This document shows positions 20,946-34,376 of a stretch of 64,000 nt of DNA, one piece after another; within the stretch, counting starts at the first letter, position 1, and each line of letters begins with the position of its first letter. The translations under genes and the position numbers were made by a program. The notes beneath the pieces are model-generated. The model searched no databases. It was not told the origin of the DNA and saw only the letters and a list, made by a program, of their open reading frames with translations. Source of the stretch: Zopfochytrium polystomum (Eukaryota > Chytridiomycota > Chytridiomycetes > Chytridiales > Chytridiaceae); NCBI GenBank assembly GCA_025765615.1, contig JAIVFJ010000168.1, positions 62,001 through 126,000 of the forward strand, read 5' to 3'.

Positions 20946-21590
20946 TTACACCACACATCTTGCCCAGTTATGTGCAATGAGGTCGCTACGAAATGCGTGG
21001 TGCTCCTGGGCGCACCTGATCGTCATCATTTGCACAGCATAAAGGTCGAAGGAAACATGAGCGCGTACCTCCCGCAGTAGACTCGCCAAGCCTGAAATAC
21101 TCATCGAGGCTGTCAGCTGAGTTTCCAGTTGCAAGGAGTCTGATCAAAGCGCAGCATTTTTGCAGTGACGACAGCCCAGCCTTGCCCATCGCATCATGCT
21201 TTTGCTTGAAGTAAGAGTACTTTGCTTCTAAGGTTTGATTGATTCGGAGGACAGAGGCGATTGACATTCTGAAGCGACGCTCAAACAGTTTTTCAGGATA
21301 TATCGGGTTTCCAGGATAGTCAGGTATGTGACCACAGAGGTAGTCGTCGATCAATTTCCTGTGGCCGCGCTCGTGGTTGCGTTCGACGTTTGGTTTCCAA
21401 CCAGGTCGTGATCCACCCCATTCAGCGTGGTCGTCAAACTCGTCCATTCCAATGGTGGCAGCGACCATTATCTCATCATCATCATCAACTATGTGCTGAA
21501 GGATAGTGAGCATTTCCAAGTCACTGTCAGACGAATCGCTAGTAGAATCGCTATTCGAGGAGTCGTCTGAGGTAATGCCTATTATCCTAT
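20946..21590 (-). pseudogene. Harbinger transposase, N-terminal part, truncated
   Basis: The minus strand from about 21519 reads GHRKLIDDYL, YPEKLFERRFRMSIASVLRI, then KQKHDAMGKAGLSSLQKCCA and SADSLDEYFRLGES. This is the conserved N-terminal half of the plant/fungal Harbinger-type transposase that precedes the DDE domain. Just after GES the frame breaks and similarity is lost, so the catalytic domain is missing. It points towards the accessory gene. Confidence 0.8.
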
Positions 21591-21671
21591 TGGACCATGG
21601 CGAGTATCGGGTCGAGGAGGTCTGGCAGGCAAGGTAGGCCGGCAGCGGCGGCGGTGGGTGGTGCCTGACTT

Positions 21672-21724
21672 GTCAGAATGGGCCATCACGGGCCATGGTC
21701 CACCGGCACTTTTTCCGATAAATG
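21672..21724 (+). repeat. Dispersed repeat, copy A
   Basis: About 50 bp (CAGAATGGGCCAT ... GGTCCA ... CGATAAATG) is shared with 41817-41860. It is probably the end of the Harbinger element or of a relative. Confidence 0.7.
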
Positions 21725-22446
21725 CATAGAATCAACAGGGGTGGGCAAGCGATCAAGATTCAGATTTTTCTGGACGGCAGCAGCCTTGTCAAAGGTTTGA
21801 AGCATCCAATCAAATCAGATGGAAAAACCGTTCACCCGGAAGAAAAAATTTGGAAATGGAGCAAGTAGATGCTCTTAGTTCACAAACAAAACTTCATTGC
21901 TCCCTTGTCATCTCTCGTCAAATTCCTCTTCCCATCTCGGGGACAGGAAGGCAGTTGGTAAATATTGAAACGGCGACTCATCGTACATGCAAAATCGCCA
22001 ACGTTATCGCTCAAGAAACTTTCGTCAAACCAGGTGTGTAACGTAACCAAGCCTCCACATGGGTGGCCGATACTTGTTCAGTATTTCCAGCCGGCGTGAG
22101 TGCGTGTGCCGTGCAGCCTATTCCTCGCCTCCTTAGCGCTGCATTTTCCGTAGGGTCGCCGGCGGAGATCGCGGCAGAGAGGGTTTGGGCGTCGTAAGGA
22201 TTTCCACTTGTGCAGGAAGCAAAAAAGCAACCCAAATCTCGTTTTGTCGTGAGAGGCAGGCAAGCCACCGCCGCCGCACACGGGCGAGTCTTGGCTTTGT
22301 GCGCCGCCCAAGCAACAAACATAGTGAGGAGAACAACAGAACCAGCCCTAAAAGTCTATTCCTCTTTCATCTGCCAAACCCAAACAAACGGAAAAAAAAA
22401 AAATAAAAATAAAAACTAAAAAATAAAGTCCTCACTTCCTCCCACT
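21725..22446. other. Intergenic
   Basis: No supported gene. It serves as the 3' flank of the F-box gene on the minus strand; an A-rich tract lies at 22390-22430. Confidence 0.4.
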
Positions 22447-25400
22447 TCAAAACTCGTACACCACAACCGCACCCCCACCCATCCCCGCCACAACCACAAC
22501 CCGCCCGACTCCACCACCACCACCACCACCACCACCACCGGCCCCCCCCCTCCCCGCCCTCCCCACCGCCGCCGCACCACCCACCAAACCCAGCGTCCTC
22601 GGCCCCGCACGCCGCCAGGGCCGTTACCCCCCCACCACCACCGCCGCCGCCAGCCCCGCCCGCCGCAACCGACCGCCTCAGCACCGCGCGCCGCCGGTCC
22701 CACAGCCGCACCCGTCCGTCCGCGGACCCGGCCAGTACCGCGTCCGTCGCGGCCGGCAGCGCCAGCCGGCGGTGGTGCGGACCCTGCAAGCCGACGCCGT
22801 CGAACCCGGCGTCGACGCAGTGGATCCAGTCGCCGAGGGAGGAGAGGAGTTCGGTTTGCGCGGCGGCGAAGGACGACGCGCCCGTGCCGCCGCCGTCGTT
22901 ACCAGAGGAGGTGGACGAGGAAAGGGACGGGGATGGACACGACCGCCCGACCCGCACCGTCCACCCGCGCAGGTTGCCGTCCTGGAACCCGCACAGCACG
23001 CTCAACTCCACCACCCCGTCGCCCCCTCCGTCGCCCCCGTCGCGGTGGGCCCGCACCGCGACGCTCATGCACAGCACCCCGGCCACGCACCGCACCTCGC
23101 CCCGTAGCCGCGCCATCGTCAAGGGAGGCGCGGTGTCGCTGTCGTCGTCGTCGTCGTCGTTGCCGCAGTCGGGCGAGGCAGTAGCGGCGGTGGACGTGGA
23201 CCACACGGCGACGCGCCCTGCCGCCGCCGCCGCGACCACCAGCAGCTCCCCCTCCCCGCCGCCGCCGGTATCAGCCAGCGGGACCAGCTTGACCGCGACA
23301 AACCGGTCCGCGGCGGCGTCCCCGTCGCCGTCGCCGCCGCCGCGCGCGATCGCGTGCAGCCGCCACCCGCCGCTGGTCGTGTTGCTGCTACCGCCGTCGT
23401 CGTCGTCGTCGGCCGTCGTCCACACCGCGACGACATCGTCAAAGCACGCGGCGGCGGCGGCGGCGCGACGGGAGGCGGCCACCGCGACGAGGTCGACGGC
23501 GGAGACGTCGGCGGCGGCGGGGAGGCGCGGGTGGGTGAGGTGCGTGGGCGGGCGGGACGGGTCGGAGAGCGAGTAGAGCGCGAGGCGGCGGTCGTTGTCG
23601 TTGGTGTGTGAGGGCGTGGAGTTGTCGGAGTAGGTTGCTGGGGCGGCGGCGGGGGCGGCGCAGCCGACGAGGAGGAGGTCGCCGCTAGCGTGGAGGCAGA
23701 GAACTTTTTCTGCATTTTTTTTTTTTTTTCCGTTTTTTCGTAAAGGGAGTGGGAACGGAACCGAGGAGGTTAAGTTACTCGGAGATGAAGGAGAGGAAGG
23801 TGACGAATGATAACGTACCGCTGGTGTGGATGCACCGCAAAAGCTCAAACGGTGCCGGCACGGCCGTAACAGAGGCGGGGGCGGCCACCCGCCGCTTCTT
23901 CCCGCCATCTCCACCCGCTGCGCCGCTCTGATCGCCGCCCTCACCGCCAGCGGCGCCGCCACTACTGCCGGCCTCCGCTCGCCGCCGCCGCTGCGCCATC
24001 CGCACCCTGCTACCGCTGCGCCGGCGGCCGATAAAAGGCGCTGCGCTGCCGCCGATGACGGCGGCCGAGGCGGCCAAGGCGTCCGAGTCCGAGTGCGGCG
24101 GCGACAGCGGCGCCGCGAACGCCGCGACGACGGCGGCCGCTGCGTCGTGCGCATCTCCTTCACGCCGCGGCCGCCCGCGCGCCGACGACGACCCCACCGC
24201 CCACCCCTCATCGCCCGGCGCGGCCGCCGCCATCGCAGCCGCCTCCTCGTCGCCGTCGCCATCCGCCGGCGCCGCCGCCGCCCCGCGCCCGTGGAACTGC
24301 GGCGAGTACATCCCCCCCGCCGCCGCGAGCCTCCGCCGCCTCCGCGGCGCGCCCTCGCAGCTCCCACCCCTCCCGGGCCGCGCCGCCGCCGCAGCCCCGT
24401 CGCGACTGGGACCCGCGCGCCCCGCGCCTCCACCGCGCACCACCCGCCACACCTTGACCGTGCAGTCCCAGCTCCCCGACACCACCACGGCGGAGCCGGA
24501 CCCGCCTCCGACGACCTCGACGCACGACACGGCGTCCGCGTGCGCGTCCACCACCGCGCGGCCGCCGCCGCCTCCCGCCGCCGCCGTCGCCGCGTGGAAC
24601 AGCCGCCTCCGCACGGCCGCCTGCCGCGCGTACACCCGCCGCCACGACAGCACCGCGCCGGCACGGCTGCCGCGGCCGCCGTCCGCGAACCGAGTCAGGC
24701 TCGGGTAGTAAGGGTCGACGGGGGCTGTCGCCGCCGCCGCGGCCGTTGCTGCAGCCGTCGCGGCGTTGCTGAGGCTGCTGCCGCCGACGACGAGGCCCGG
24801 CTCGCCGTCGGCGTCGCGCCACCGCCGCTTCCCTTTGCCCACCGCGGCCGAAGCCCCAACGGCCGGCGGCGGCACGGCGGCACGCCGCGCGCGCACCAGC
24901 GCCTGCCACCACTCTTCCTCTCCTTCCTCGTCCCCGCCGGCCCCGGCGCCGCCGCCTCCCCTCTGCCGCTGCTGCTGCACTCCCCGCAAGTCTCCGCGGC
25001 CCAGAGTAAACGGCCGCAAATCGACCCCGGCCTCGCCGCAGTACCGCTTCCACAGCACCTCGTCGGCGGCGACGACCGCAAAGAACCGCGAAGCGCGCAG
25101 CAGGCGCGCCGTCTGCTCTGGCGCAAGGTACCGCAGCACCGCGTGCCACACCTCGTGCGGGAGGTCGGACGGTGTAGCGGGGCGGTGGCGGGCCGGGACG
25201 ACGGCGGCGGAGGTTGGGGAGGGAGGGTAGGAGGAGAAGGGCGGCGGGGTGCGAGGGGAGGCGGTGGTGGTGGTGGGGGAGGGGAAGGCGGAGGAGGGCT
25301 GGAAGGACGATTGGGAGGTGAGGAAGGCGGTGCCGAGGGAGGGAGCGGAGGGCGGCGAGATGGGGAAGGTGAAGGCGGCGGCGTTGAAGCGCGCTAGCTC

Positions 25401-27137
25401 GGACATGTAGGCCGCGTCGGCGGTCTTGCTGCTGGCACTGGCACTGCTGCAGCTGCTGGCGCCGTTACTCCCGCTACCGCCTCGAGGCTGGTGAGTCCGA
25501 CGGTGCAGGATGAGCGGCGGCTCGGGGCGCCGCGAAAACGGCGTCGGGCGGGTCGCGTGGTGGTGGCGGTCCGCCGACGCAGCCGCTGCCACCGCGGTCG
25601 CCGCCGCCGCACCCTTGTCCGTCCGCCGCGTCGGCGAGGGTGCCGGCGTGGGCGGCGCCGACGACCGCGACGGCGGCAGGCAGCGCGGCGAGTCGGAGAG
25701 CGTTGGCGACGTCAGGCCTGACGGCGGTGTCGCGGGGGCGCCGCCTGGAGGATACTGGTCGAACGACGGCACCGGGCTCGACCACGACCAGAGGGACAGC
25801 GGGGACGCCGGCGGCGTGTCTGGGACCGACGGCGGCGGCGGCGGCGTCGGCGCGGCAGCCGGGAGGCTGTCGGTGGTGGGCGGCTTCCACGAGGGAGACG
25901 TTGGCGGCGGCGCAGCGGACACTGCTGCTGCTGCTGCTGTTGCTGTTGCTTGCAGTGCGTCGCCGAGGGGCTGCTGCGGCTGCGGCGGCGCCTTGCTCGC
26001 GTCGCCGCCGCCCAGGGAGAGCTGCCGCTCGAACGAAGAGGTGAACGCCGACGACGCCGCGACGCGGTCCGCGAGCGACACTCCGCGCATGGCCGTCCGC
26101 GCCTTGGCGCCGCCGCCGCCGCCGGTGGTCCGTCTCTGCTCGCCGCCGCCGGTTCGCCTCGTCTTTGACTGCCCCGCCTTGGGCGTGATCGCCAGCTTCT
26201 CGAGCCACAGCGTCTCGGCATCCCCGGTCTCGTCCAGCGCCGCCGCTGCGGTCGTGGATGCCGCCGACGTGCCCGTCGACGAGATCGACAAGCCCCCAAA
26301 CCTCAGCACCTCGGCGGCGTCCAGCTTGACCTGCTTGACCAGCCTCGCCCCGCCGCCGCCCGCCGCAACTGCAACTGCCAAATCCATCTCCGCTCTGCTG
26401 CGGGCCCTCCGCCCCCCCGCGGCGCTCCCGTCGCTGTCCCCGCCGTCGTCCTCTTCAGCTGCTTCTTCCTCGTCGTCCTCGTCGTCCTCCTCGCTGTTGT
26501 CTCCACGCCCGCTCGACCACCGAACGCTTCTCACAGCCATCGTCGCACACGCGTCGTCGTCGTCGTCCCCGCCACCACCACCTCTGCTGCTGCTGTCTCG
26601 GTACAGCCCCCGCCCGCCGCTGGTCGTCGCCCCCGCCGCCCCGGCCGCGAGACCGTCCGGCGCCGACGTCGATCGCGCGCTGCCGGCGGCGGCGGCGGTG
26701 GCGGAGGCGGGCGAGACGGATCGCTTCCGCCGCCGTGAAGGAGGGGCGGTCGCCGCCGACGGAGCGGTCACGGCGCTGGTGTTGGTGGTGGTGGTGGTGG
26801 TTACGATCGCAGCTGTCTCCGTCGTCGTCGTCGTCGTCGTCGCCATCGTCGCTGGCCGGTTGGAGCTGGAAGCGAGGGAGGCGGTCCTGGAGGGGGTGGT
26901 GGAGGGTTGGTTGTCGTGACGATGGTGCTGTGGATGGTGATGATTGCTTAGGCGGTACGGTTCTCCTTCTTCTTCATCTTGGCCTATGTTGTTGTTGCCG
27001 TCAGCGTCGCCGTCGCCGTCGACGTCGCCTTCGCCGAACCGGTGGTGGGCATCGGCGGCGGCATCGGCGGCGACCTCCTTGCCACCACCACCACCACTCA
27101 TGTCGACGGCCCTGCCCGCATTGTTGCCACCACCCAT
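22447..27137 (-). CDS. F-box/WD40 protein (SCF substrate adaptor), with one frame break
   Basis: Exon 1 (complement 23819-27137) and exon 2 (22447-23709) join as G|AA (intron GTACGT...TGCAG). I chose the start at 27137 because the Lys runs upstream come from poly-T DNA. The N-terminal ~640 residues are low-complexity. Around ~650-700 an F-box (DLPHEVWHAVLRYLAPEQ, then ASRFFAVVAADEVLWKRYC) should bind Skp1. WD40 blades follow (VSGSWDCTVKVW near ~860; AGSADGRVRLWD in exon 2), which select substrates for ubiquitylation. The natural C-terminus (VVVAGMGGGAVVVYEF, stop 22447-22449) is one frame off. The shift lies at a run of nine G/C at about 22542-22550, so an indel error or a true frameshift is present. 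The protein would be ~1,520 aa, much larger than yeast relatives. Confidence 0.75.
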
Positions 27138-27168
27138 CCCACCGTTTGTTTCAAACAAAGGGTATTTT

Positions 27169-27209
<41 letters not shown>

Positions 27210-27922
27210 TCGACATTGATTTTCTTCACAGCGACCACCGCAGAACAAACAATCGACAGCGACCACCGCAATTTTCTTTTTTTTTCCGCTTTTTTTTTTT
27301 TTTTTTTTGGTTTGTTTGTTTGTTTGGTGATGATTTGACAAGAAGGGAACAAGGTCAAAGCGAGGAGAGAAAGCGCCAAAGACAAATCAAACACGGAGGG
27401 CGGAAGAAAAAAGCCAAGTAACAGCGACGGAGCGAAGGTAGGTGGGAAATCGTCGGAGGGGTAAGGCTGCTTGTTTGTAGATGATGGTGGTGGAAGGACG
27501 AGCGGGCTGCGAAAGGAATGAGGAGGAGAAAGAAGGGGTTAATAGGTGGGGCGGCGGGGCGGGCAAGGCGGGGGAGACACACACACTGTCACACACGAAC
27601 GTCGAAGACAGAGCTTCAAAAGGTCAAGGAAGCAAGGTAAAAAAAGAACAAGGGGTCACCACAACACAAGTAACAAAAGAGTAAACGTAACCATCAAGAG
27701 AAACTGAAAAAAAAATAATGAGCGGTGAAGGGCTAATTGCAACCGACGAGAGCGAGCAAAAAAAAAAGAAAAAAAGGAAAACAATCGCAGTGCCAGAATT
27801 TCTATCAAATGGGGTAATATTAGACTTTTCTGGAACCGTGTCGAGACCCTTCCGCTCGTTCTCACACACTCGCAAAAACACCCTCCGCCTCCTCTCATTG
27901 GATTTTCCTCCTCTTGTGTCGC
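27138..27922. other. Intergenic, poly-T tracts
   Basis: Probable 5' UTR/promoter of the F-box gene (poly-T at about 27173-27203 and 27281-27309), then the 3' flank of actin. No other gene is seen. Confidence 0.45.
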
Positions 27923-29627
<1,705 letters not shown>

Positions 29628-29725
29628 TTTTGCGGCTGTGGTGTAAGAAGAGTGGGGAGAGGGTGTGTGTGTGTGTGTGTTTTGTTTGTGACGAGTTTCT
29701 CTTCGTTCTGGATTGTTCCCAAATG

Positions 29726-29733
29726 TATTTATA
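29726..29733 (-). promoter_or_regulatory. TATA box of actin gene
   Basis: TATAAATA on the minus strand, about 100 nt upstream of the actin ATG, at a reasonable distance for a core promoter. Confidence 0.6.
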
Positions 29734-31116
29734 GCATCGCGTGGAAAATCAAGTTGTGGGTGGGTGGCTCGATGGTATGGTGGATGGGTTCAGAGTTCGA
29801 GCGGAGCAGCAGGCGACAGGACAGATAGACAGACAGAAAGAGAGAGCGACCAGCAGCAGGACAGGCAATCCGACAGGGCGCGATTCCCACCCTCAAGTCA
29901 ACTGCTCCTCGCTCGTCGCAGATTTTTTCCTCTGCACTTGTCAGCCAGTGGACAAAAAATCCACCCCCTCATTCATCCACCCCCTGACGACCCACCCAAA
30001 AATAACTTCGAAACTTGTCCGAAACGCCCCTCCACCCAACAAACACCCCACAACACCACCACCACCACCACCACGTTCACCCCCTTCCCACCACCTACTA
30101 TCTCCCTCAACCCCCGCCCCCCTCCCACGCGGGAGGGGATCATGCGCCAATGCCTTCTCAAACACGGAAACTTTGCGAAACGGCCGAAAGAAGGGGGAAA
30201 AAGAAGAAAGAAGAAGAAGAAGAAGAGGCAAAAAAAATAAAAAATCAAACGCGCATTGGGTCCAGGGGCCAACAGCAGGCGAACAGAGCCGCAGAGCTCA
30301 CGCCAAAATCGAACAGGGGCCCGGTGAGTGGGAGCGATTGGAGAGTCCGGGCGAACTCGCTCGCGCGCCCTGAAAGGAAACGCGCCCACCGCGCGGGGAC
30401 CTGAGGACTTTACTTTTACCGTTTGCCCCAAGGAACCAAAAGAGAAAAAAAAAATGAGAGCGAGGGAGAGAGCGAGAACAACACAAAAAAAAATGTCGAA
30501 CCGAAGAAAGTACCTGCCCATCGCGCGCTCGACAAAATATCTTTCCGGGACAATCACAGGCGCACACACGCACACACGCAAACCGTGCGGGGGAGGGAGG
30601 AAGATGCCAAAAAATGGGACCATAAAAAGGAGCTGGGTGCAGCCGTTCCCAAAAAGAAAACTCAAAAGCAGAGAAGAGAAAAAAAAAAAACGAAACTGTA
30701 TTTCGCGGGAGTGTGGGGGATGTTCGAATTGTATTTTCTCTCTCTCTCTCGCGCGCGCGGTAAGTAAAGAGGAAAAATAGGTTCCGGGGCGTGGTGGAGA
30801 TAAAGTAATCGGGAGTGAAGGATCAAGCAAGGAGGGACGAGGGGCTCGCGGGCGGCCATGTAAGAAGCGGGAGCGTGGGAATGACAAGAAGGCGGGGGCG
30901 TGGGAGCAGGAACGGTCACTTCTAAAAGGTTTGAGGTGGAAGGGAGGGAAGGACGGGAACGGAAAAAAAAAAGAAAGAAAAAAAAAAAAAGGGCGGGAAA
31001 TGAAGCGTGAGAACATTGAACCCACGGTACAAAAAAATCTTGCCATGAGAAATCACCAAAAACAAAAAAAAACCCAACCGAACAGAAAACCGAGAAAGCA
31101 CCCGCCACTCTCTCCC
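29734..31116. other. Intergenic between actin and NIPA genes
   Basis: Actin upstream region and 3' flank of the NIPA gene. It contains A/G-rich low-complexity runs and a (TC)n/(GC)n patch near 30740. Long open frames are compositional; none has a recognisable protein. Confidence 0.45.
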
Positions 31117-34100
31117 TCACACATGCGTCTTCTTCAACCGATCCCCCAACACTCCAACCCCGACAAAAATAATCCCGACCGCCAAAAAGAACAAGCCGTA
31201 CTGCCTCGCCGTGAACCCGTCAAACTCGCCAAAGTACACCCCGCCGCCAATCACGTCAAACAGCGTCCACACCACGTAGAATATCGGGATCTGGATCAGC
31301 GCGTCGTACCGCTGCAGGCCCATGTTGATCCAGTACACCTGCGACACGGCCGTCACGACCGTCACCGCCGTGATCAGCCAGCTGTAGATCGAGTTGTACT
31401 GGTTGTCGCCGTCCACGATCGAGTTGGTCAGCAGGTGGATCGTCGATTTGGCAAAGAGCGTCGTCACGGTCGCCATCAGGCCGCCGAGCGCCGCGTACGA
31501 GAAGGGGAGGACGATGCGCACCCACAGCGAGTCGAGGGGAAGCGCGCTTGGGAGCCAGGGGATGATGTCGACAGACGTCGTCCACCAGTCGACGTACGCG
31601 CGCAGGTTCGCCGGAAGCCGCGCGTACAGCCACTGCCCCCACGTCGCCTTGGCCGGCTTGTCGCCGCCGACGCCGGCAGCTGCCCCACTCGACGACGTTG
31701 CGCCGCTGACCGTCGCGCCAGAGCCGATCGTGACGATGCCGTCCGGGCCGCCACCGCCGGCCGCCGTCGGCGACAGCGGCGGCGTGCCCGGCGCGCCTCC
31801 GCTACCCACCGCAGGAGACTTTGGCGACAGAGGAGCCGCCGGCCGGTCCAGGTGCGCCAGCTCGATGCCGTCGTCCGCCGCCGCCGCCCCGCGGCCCCCA
31901 CGGCTCGCGCTGGCCGTCGTCAGCAGCGACAGCGGCGTCGCGGGCACCGGGAGCGAAGCCGCGGACCCAGAGTCGTTGTTGTCGTCCCCCGAAACCATGA
32001 ACGCCGGCCGCGCGGCGTCCCCGCTGTCGTCGCCTACGATCGTCGGGTTCGACGAGGCCACGCTCAGGTGCGTCGCAGTCGACTCCTTGCGCCGCGACCC
32101 GCCGCCGCCACCGCTGCCCTCGGCGTCCTCGGCGCCGTCCTCGTTGCCCCCGACGCCGACGCCGACGCCGACGCCTGCTCCCGCCGCCGCCGCCGTCACC
32201 GCAGCGTCGCTTGGATCCAGCATGGCGTCGCCGCGCCGCCACCGCCGGTCGAGGTCGCCCGCGCTGCGCGGCGCCCCCGCCCCCGCGTACAGCTGCGGCA
32301 CCATCGACGCCGCCCACTCGATCACGGAGTCGCGGTTGTCGCGTCCCCCGTTGCCGACCGGCTCCGCCGCGACGACACCTAAAAGGTCGCGCCCGGAGGC
32401 AGAGTCATCGTCCGCGCCATTGCGCTTCTTGCTCGACGAGGTGCCCGCCGCAACGGCGGCAGCCGCGGCAGCCGTCGCGGCGTCTTTGGTCTCCTGGGCC
32501 TTGTCGAGCCGCTGTTGTCGCAGCAGCCGCCGCTTGTTGTTGTCCGGCAGGTCCAAGTTCTTTTCGACGACCACGATGACGCAAAAAATGATCGCGATCA
32601 TGGAGAACGTGGACGTCAGGAACACAATCGTCGCGACCTTGCTAAACAGCGCGAGCAGCACGCAGAGGTTGTAGTCCTGGCTGCTGACGCCGGCAAAGAT
32701 GACGGTCAGCGACGACCCGCCGACGATCAGGATGACGCCGATAATGTCCTTCCACGTAAACTTTTCGCCGTTAATCAGCGGCGCCATGATCACGTTCACG
32801 ACCAGGGAAATCGACCCGAGCGGGCCGATCAGCGACTGCGGCGCAAACTGCAGCGCGACAAAGTTGAACACGTTGCTGAGCAAAAAGACCAGGAACCCGA
32901 GCAGCCAGATCGGGTTGCGCACCAGGTCCTTGAACCCCAGTGACGACTGGAATTCGGCCTGCTCCTGTGGCGGAACGGGGATGTTGATCGACTCGCCCCC
33001 CGCCCCCGTCACGCTGACCTGCGACATGGACGCCGTGTCGTCCAGCGACGTCACCTTGATCGTCGGCAGCGTCGTCGTCGACGTCATGGCCGCCGCCGCC
33101 GCCCCAGATGTGTCGTTCCGCAGCCGCGAGTGGCGGTTCAGGAACCGCGAGTGGCTCGCGCCGACGTTGGGTTCGGCCAACATCGACGACACGTCGACCG
33201 AGCTGCGCACCGAGCTCGAGTCGCCTCCGCCGCCGCCGCCACCGCGGCGCAGGCTCCCCATGCTCTTACGCAACGATGGGAACCGCGACGCCGCGGCGCG
33301 GATCGCCGCCAGGCGCTCGACCATGCGCCGCTGCTGCCTCCGCTTCTGCACCTTCTCGTGCCGCTTCCTCAGCGCCAGCTTCTGCACGTTCAACCCAATA
33401 TTGAGGCACGACGCGCCTATCAGGCAAATGACAATCCCGATCCACTGGTTCGCCTTGGCGTTCTTGTCCACGCAGTAGAAGTTGTTGTCCGAGACGTTGC
33501 TCGACACTTTGCAGTCGTTCAGCTCGTTGCAGGTCGACAGCTGCCCCGCCAGCGACGCGCTGCACTGCTGCCCGTCCGTCCCGCCGCCGCAGCATCCGTA
33601 GTCCGTCGACGGCAGCGCGAACGGGTTGTACGTGTTGTTCAAAAGGTCGTCCCGAATCCCCGTGCAGTGCGACGCGATCGTGCAGTAACCCGGGCTGCAG
33701 AGGTTGTTGAGGTACGAGGTCAAGCTGGACGGCTCAAAGTTGGGGCCGAGGATCTGGTTGACGGTGTAGTTTTTCGCGAGTTGACGTTCAACTTGGATGT
33801 ACTGTGCGCAGTCCGACGCCCGGTAGCACGATTCGCCTGTAAGAGTTGGAAATAAACAGTTGTGGGGGTGAGATGGCTTGTGGATCTCTCGCTTTGAATC
33901 TTCAAAACGAAGGAACAACGGGAGAGGAGAGTTGCCCCCGGGGTGTCTCTCTCAGGTCATGTCAGGCTCGACTTACCGGCAACGACTGTAAAGGCGCAGA
34001 AGCCCCTCGAGCAGAGATAGGCCTGCAGACCAGACTTTCCACCCACACGGGAGTTGAGGGCGCTGCAGTCGTCGTCGGTTTTGCAGGCGACCAGGGTCTG

Positions 34101-34376
34101 GGCGGAGGCGGCGGGGGACAGAGAAAGGAGGAATGAGGCGGAAAGCAGGAGGAGGGCGAGGAGGAGGAGCGGGGTTGGACGGTGGAGGAGGAGGGAGCTG
34201 CTGGCGGAGCGGCGGACGGTGGCGGAGGACCTTGGGTGGGTGATGCGGCGTTGTCTGCTGAGGTGGCGTCTGTGGTGCACGATTGATGGGTTGGTGGATT
34301 GAGAAGGGGAAGGAGGGGCGGAGGAGGGGGCGAAAGAAGAAGAAGAGGAGCGGCGGCGGCGATTTGAGCTGCTCAT
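31117..34376 (-). CDS. NIPA-type magnesium transporter with Cys-rich ectodomain
   Basis: Two exons, complement of 33977-34376 and 31117-33836 (intron GTAAGT...TTACAG, phase 1), give 1,039 aa from ATG 34376; an in-frame ATG at about 34426 is an alternative. Residues ~50-85 hold a signal/anchor helix (LLLLALLLLSASFLLSLS). About 90-280 form a Cys-rich region (ACKTDDDC, CYRASDCAQY, CCGGG) that is probably extracellular. The NIPA (DUF803) core follows: IGIVICLIGASCLNIGLNVQK, NPIWLLGFLVFLLSNVFNFV, GPLGSISLVVNVIMAPLI, GVILIVGGSSLTVIFAG. A ~230-residue low-complexity loop comes next, then the last helices ending in GVLGDRLKKTHV. NIPA proteins move Mg2+ and usually have ~330-450 aa; both the ectodomain and the loop are unusual additions. 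Family call firm. Confidence 0.9.

Larger units (their letters stand above)
18831..21725. mobile_element. PIF/Harbinger-type element remnant
   Basis: The left edge shows TTA followed by GAGCATCTCC at 18831, the kind of terminus and 3-bp TWA target known for PIF/Harbinger/Tourist elements. Inside are two genes expected of this class: a Myb/SANT-like accessory protein (19293-20792, plus) and a truncated transposase (about 21590-20946, minus). No matching right terminal repeat was found; the right limit given is the end of a repeat shared with 41.8 kb. A TATATATA motif at about 19214 may be the promoter of the accessory gene. Confidence 0.6.

Noticed and set aside
27170..27341. Lys-rich N-terminal extension of the F-box protein
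   Set aside because: It is a translation of poly-T DNA on the other strand; a Met at 27137 starts the compositionally sensible protein.
22884..27421. Several long plus-strand frames (up to 523 codons) rich in Arg, Pro and Ala
   Set aside because: They are antisense shadows of the very GC-rich F-box/WD40 gene and show no domain.
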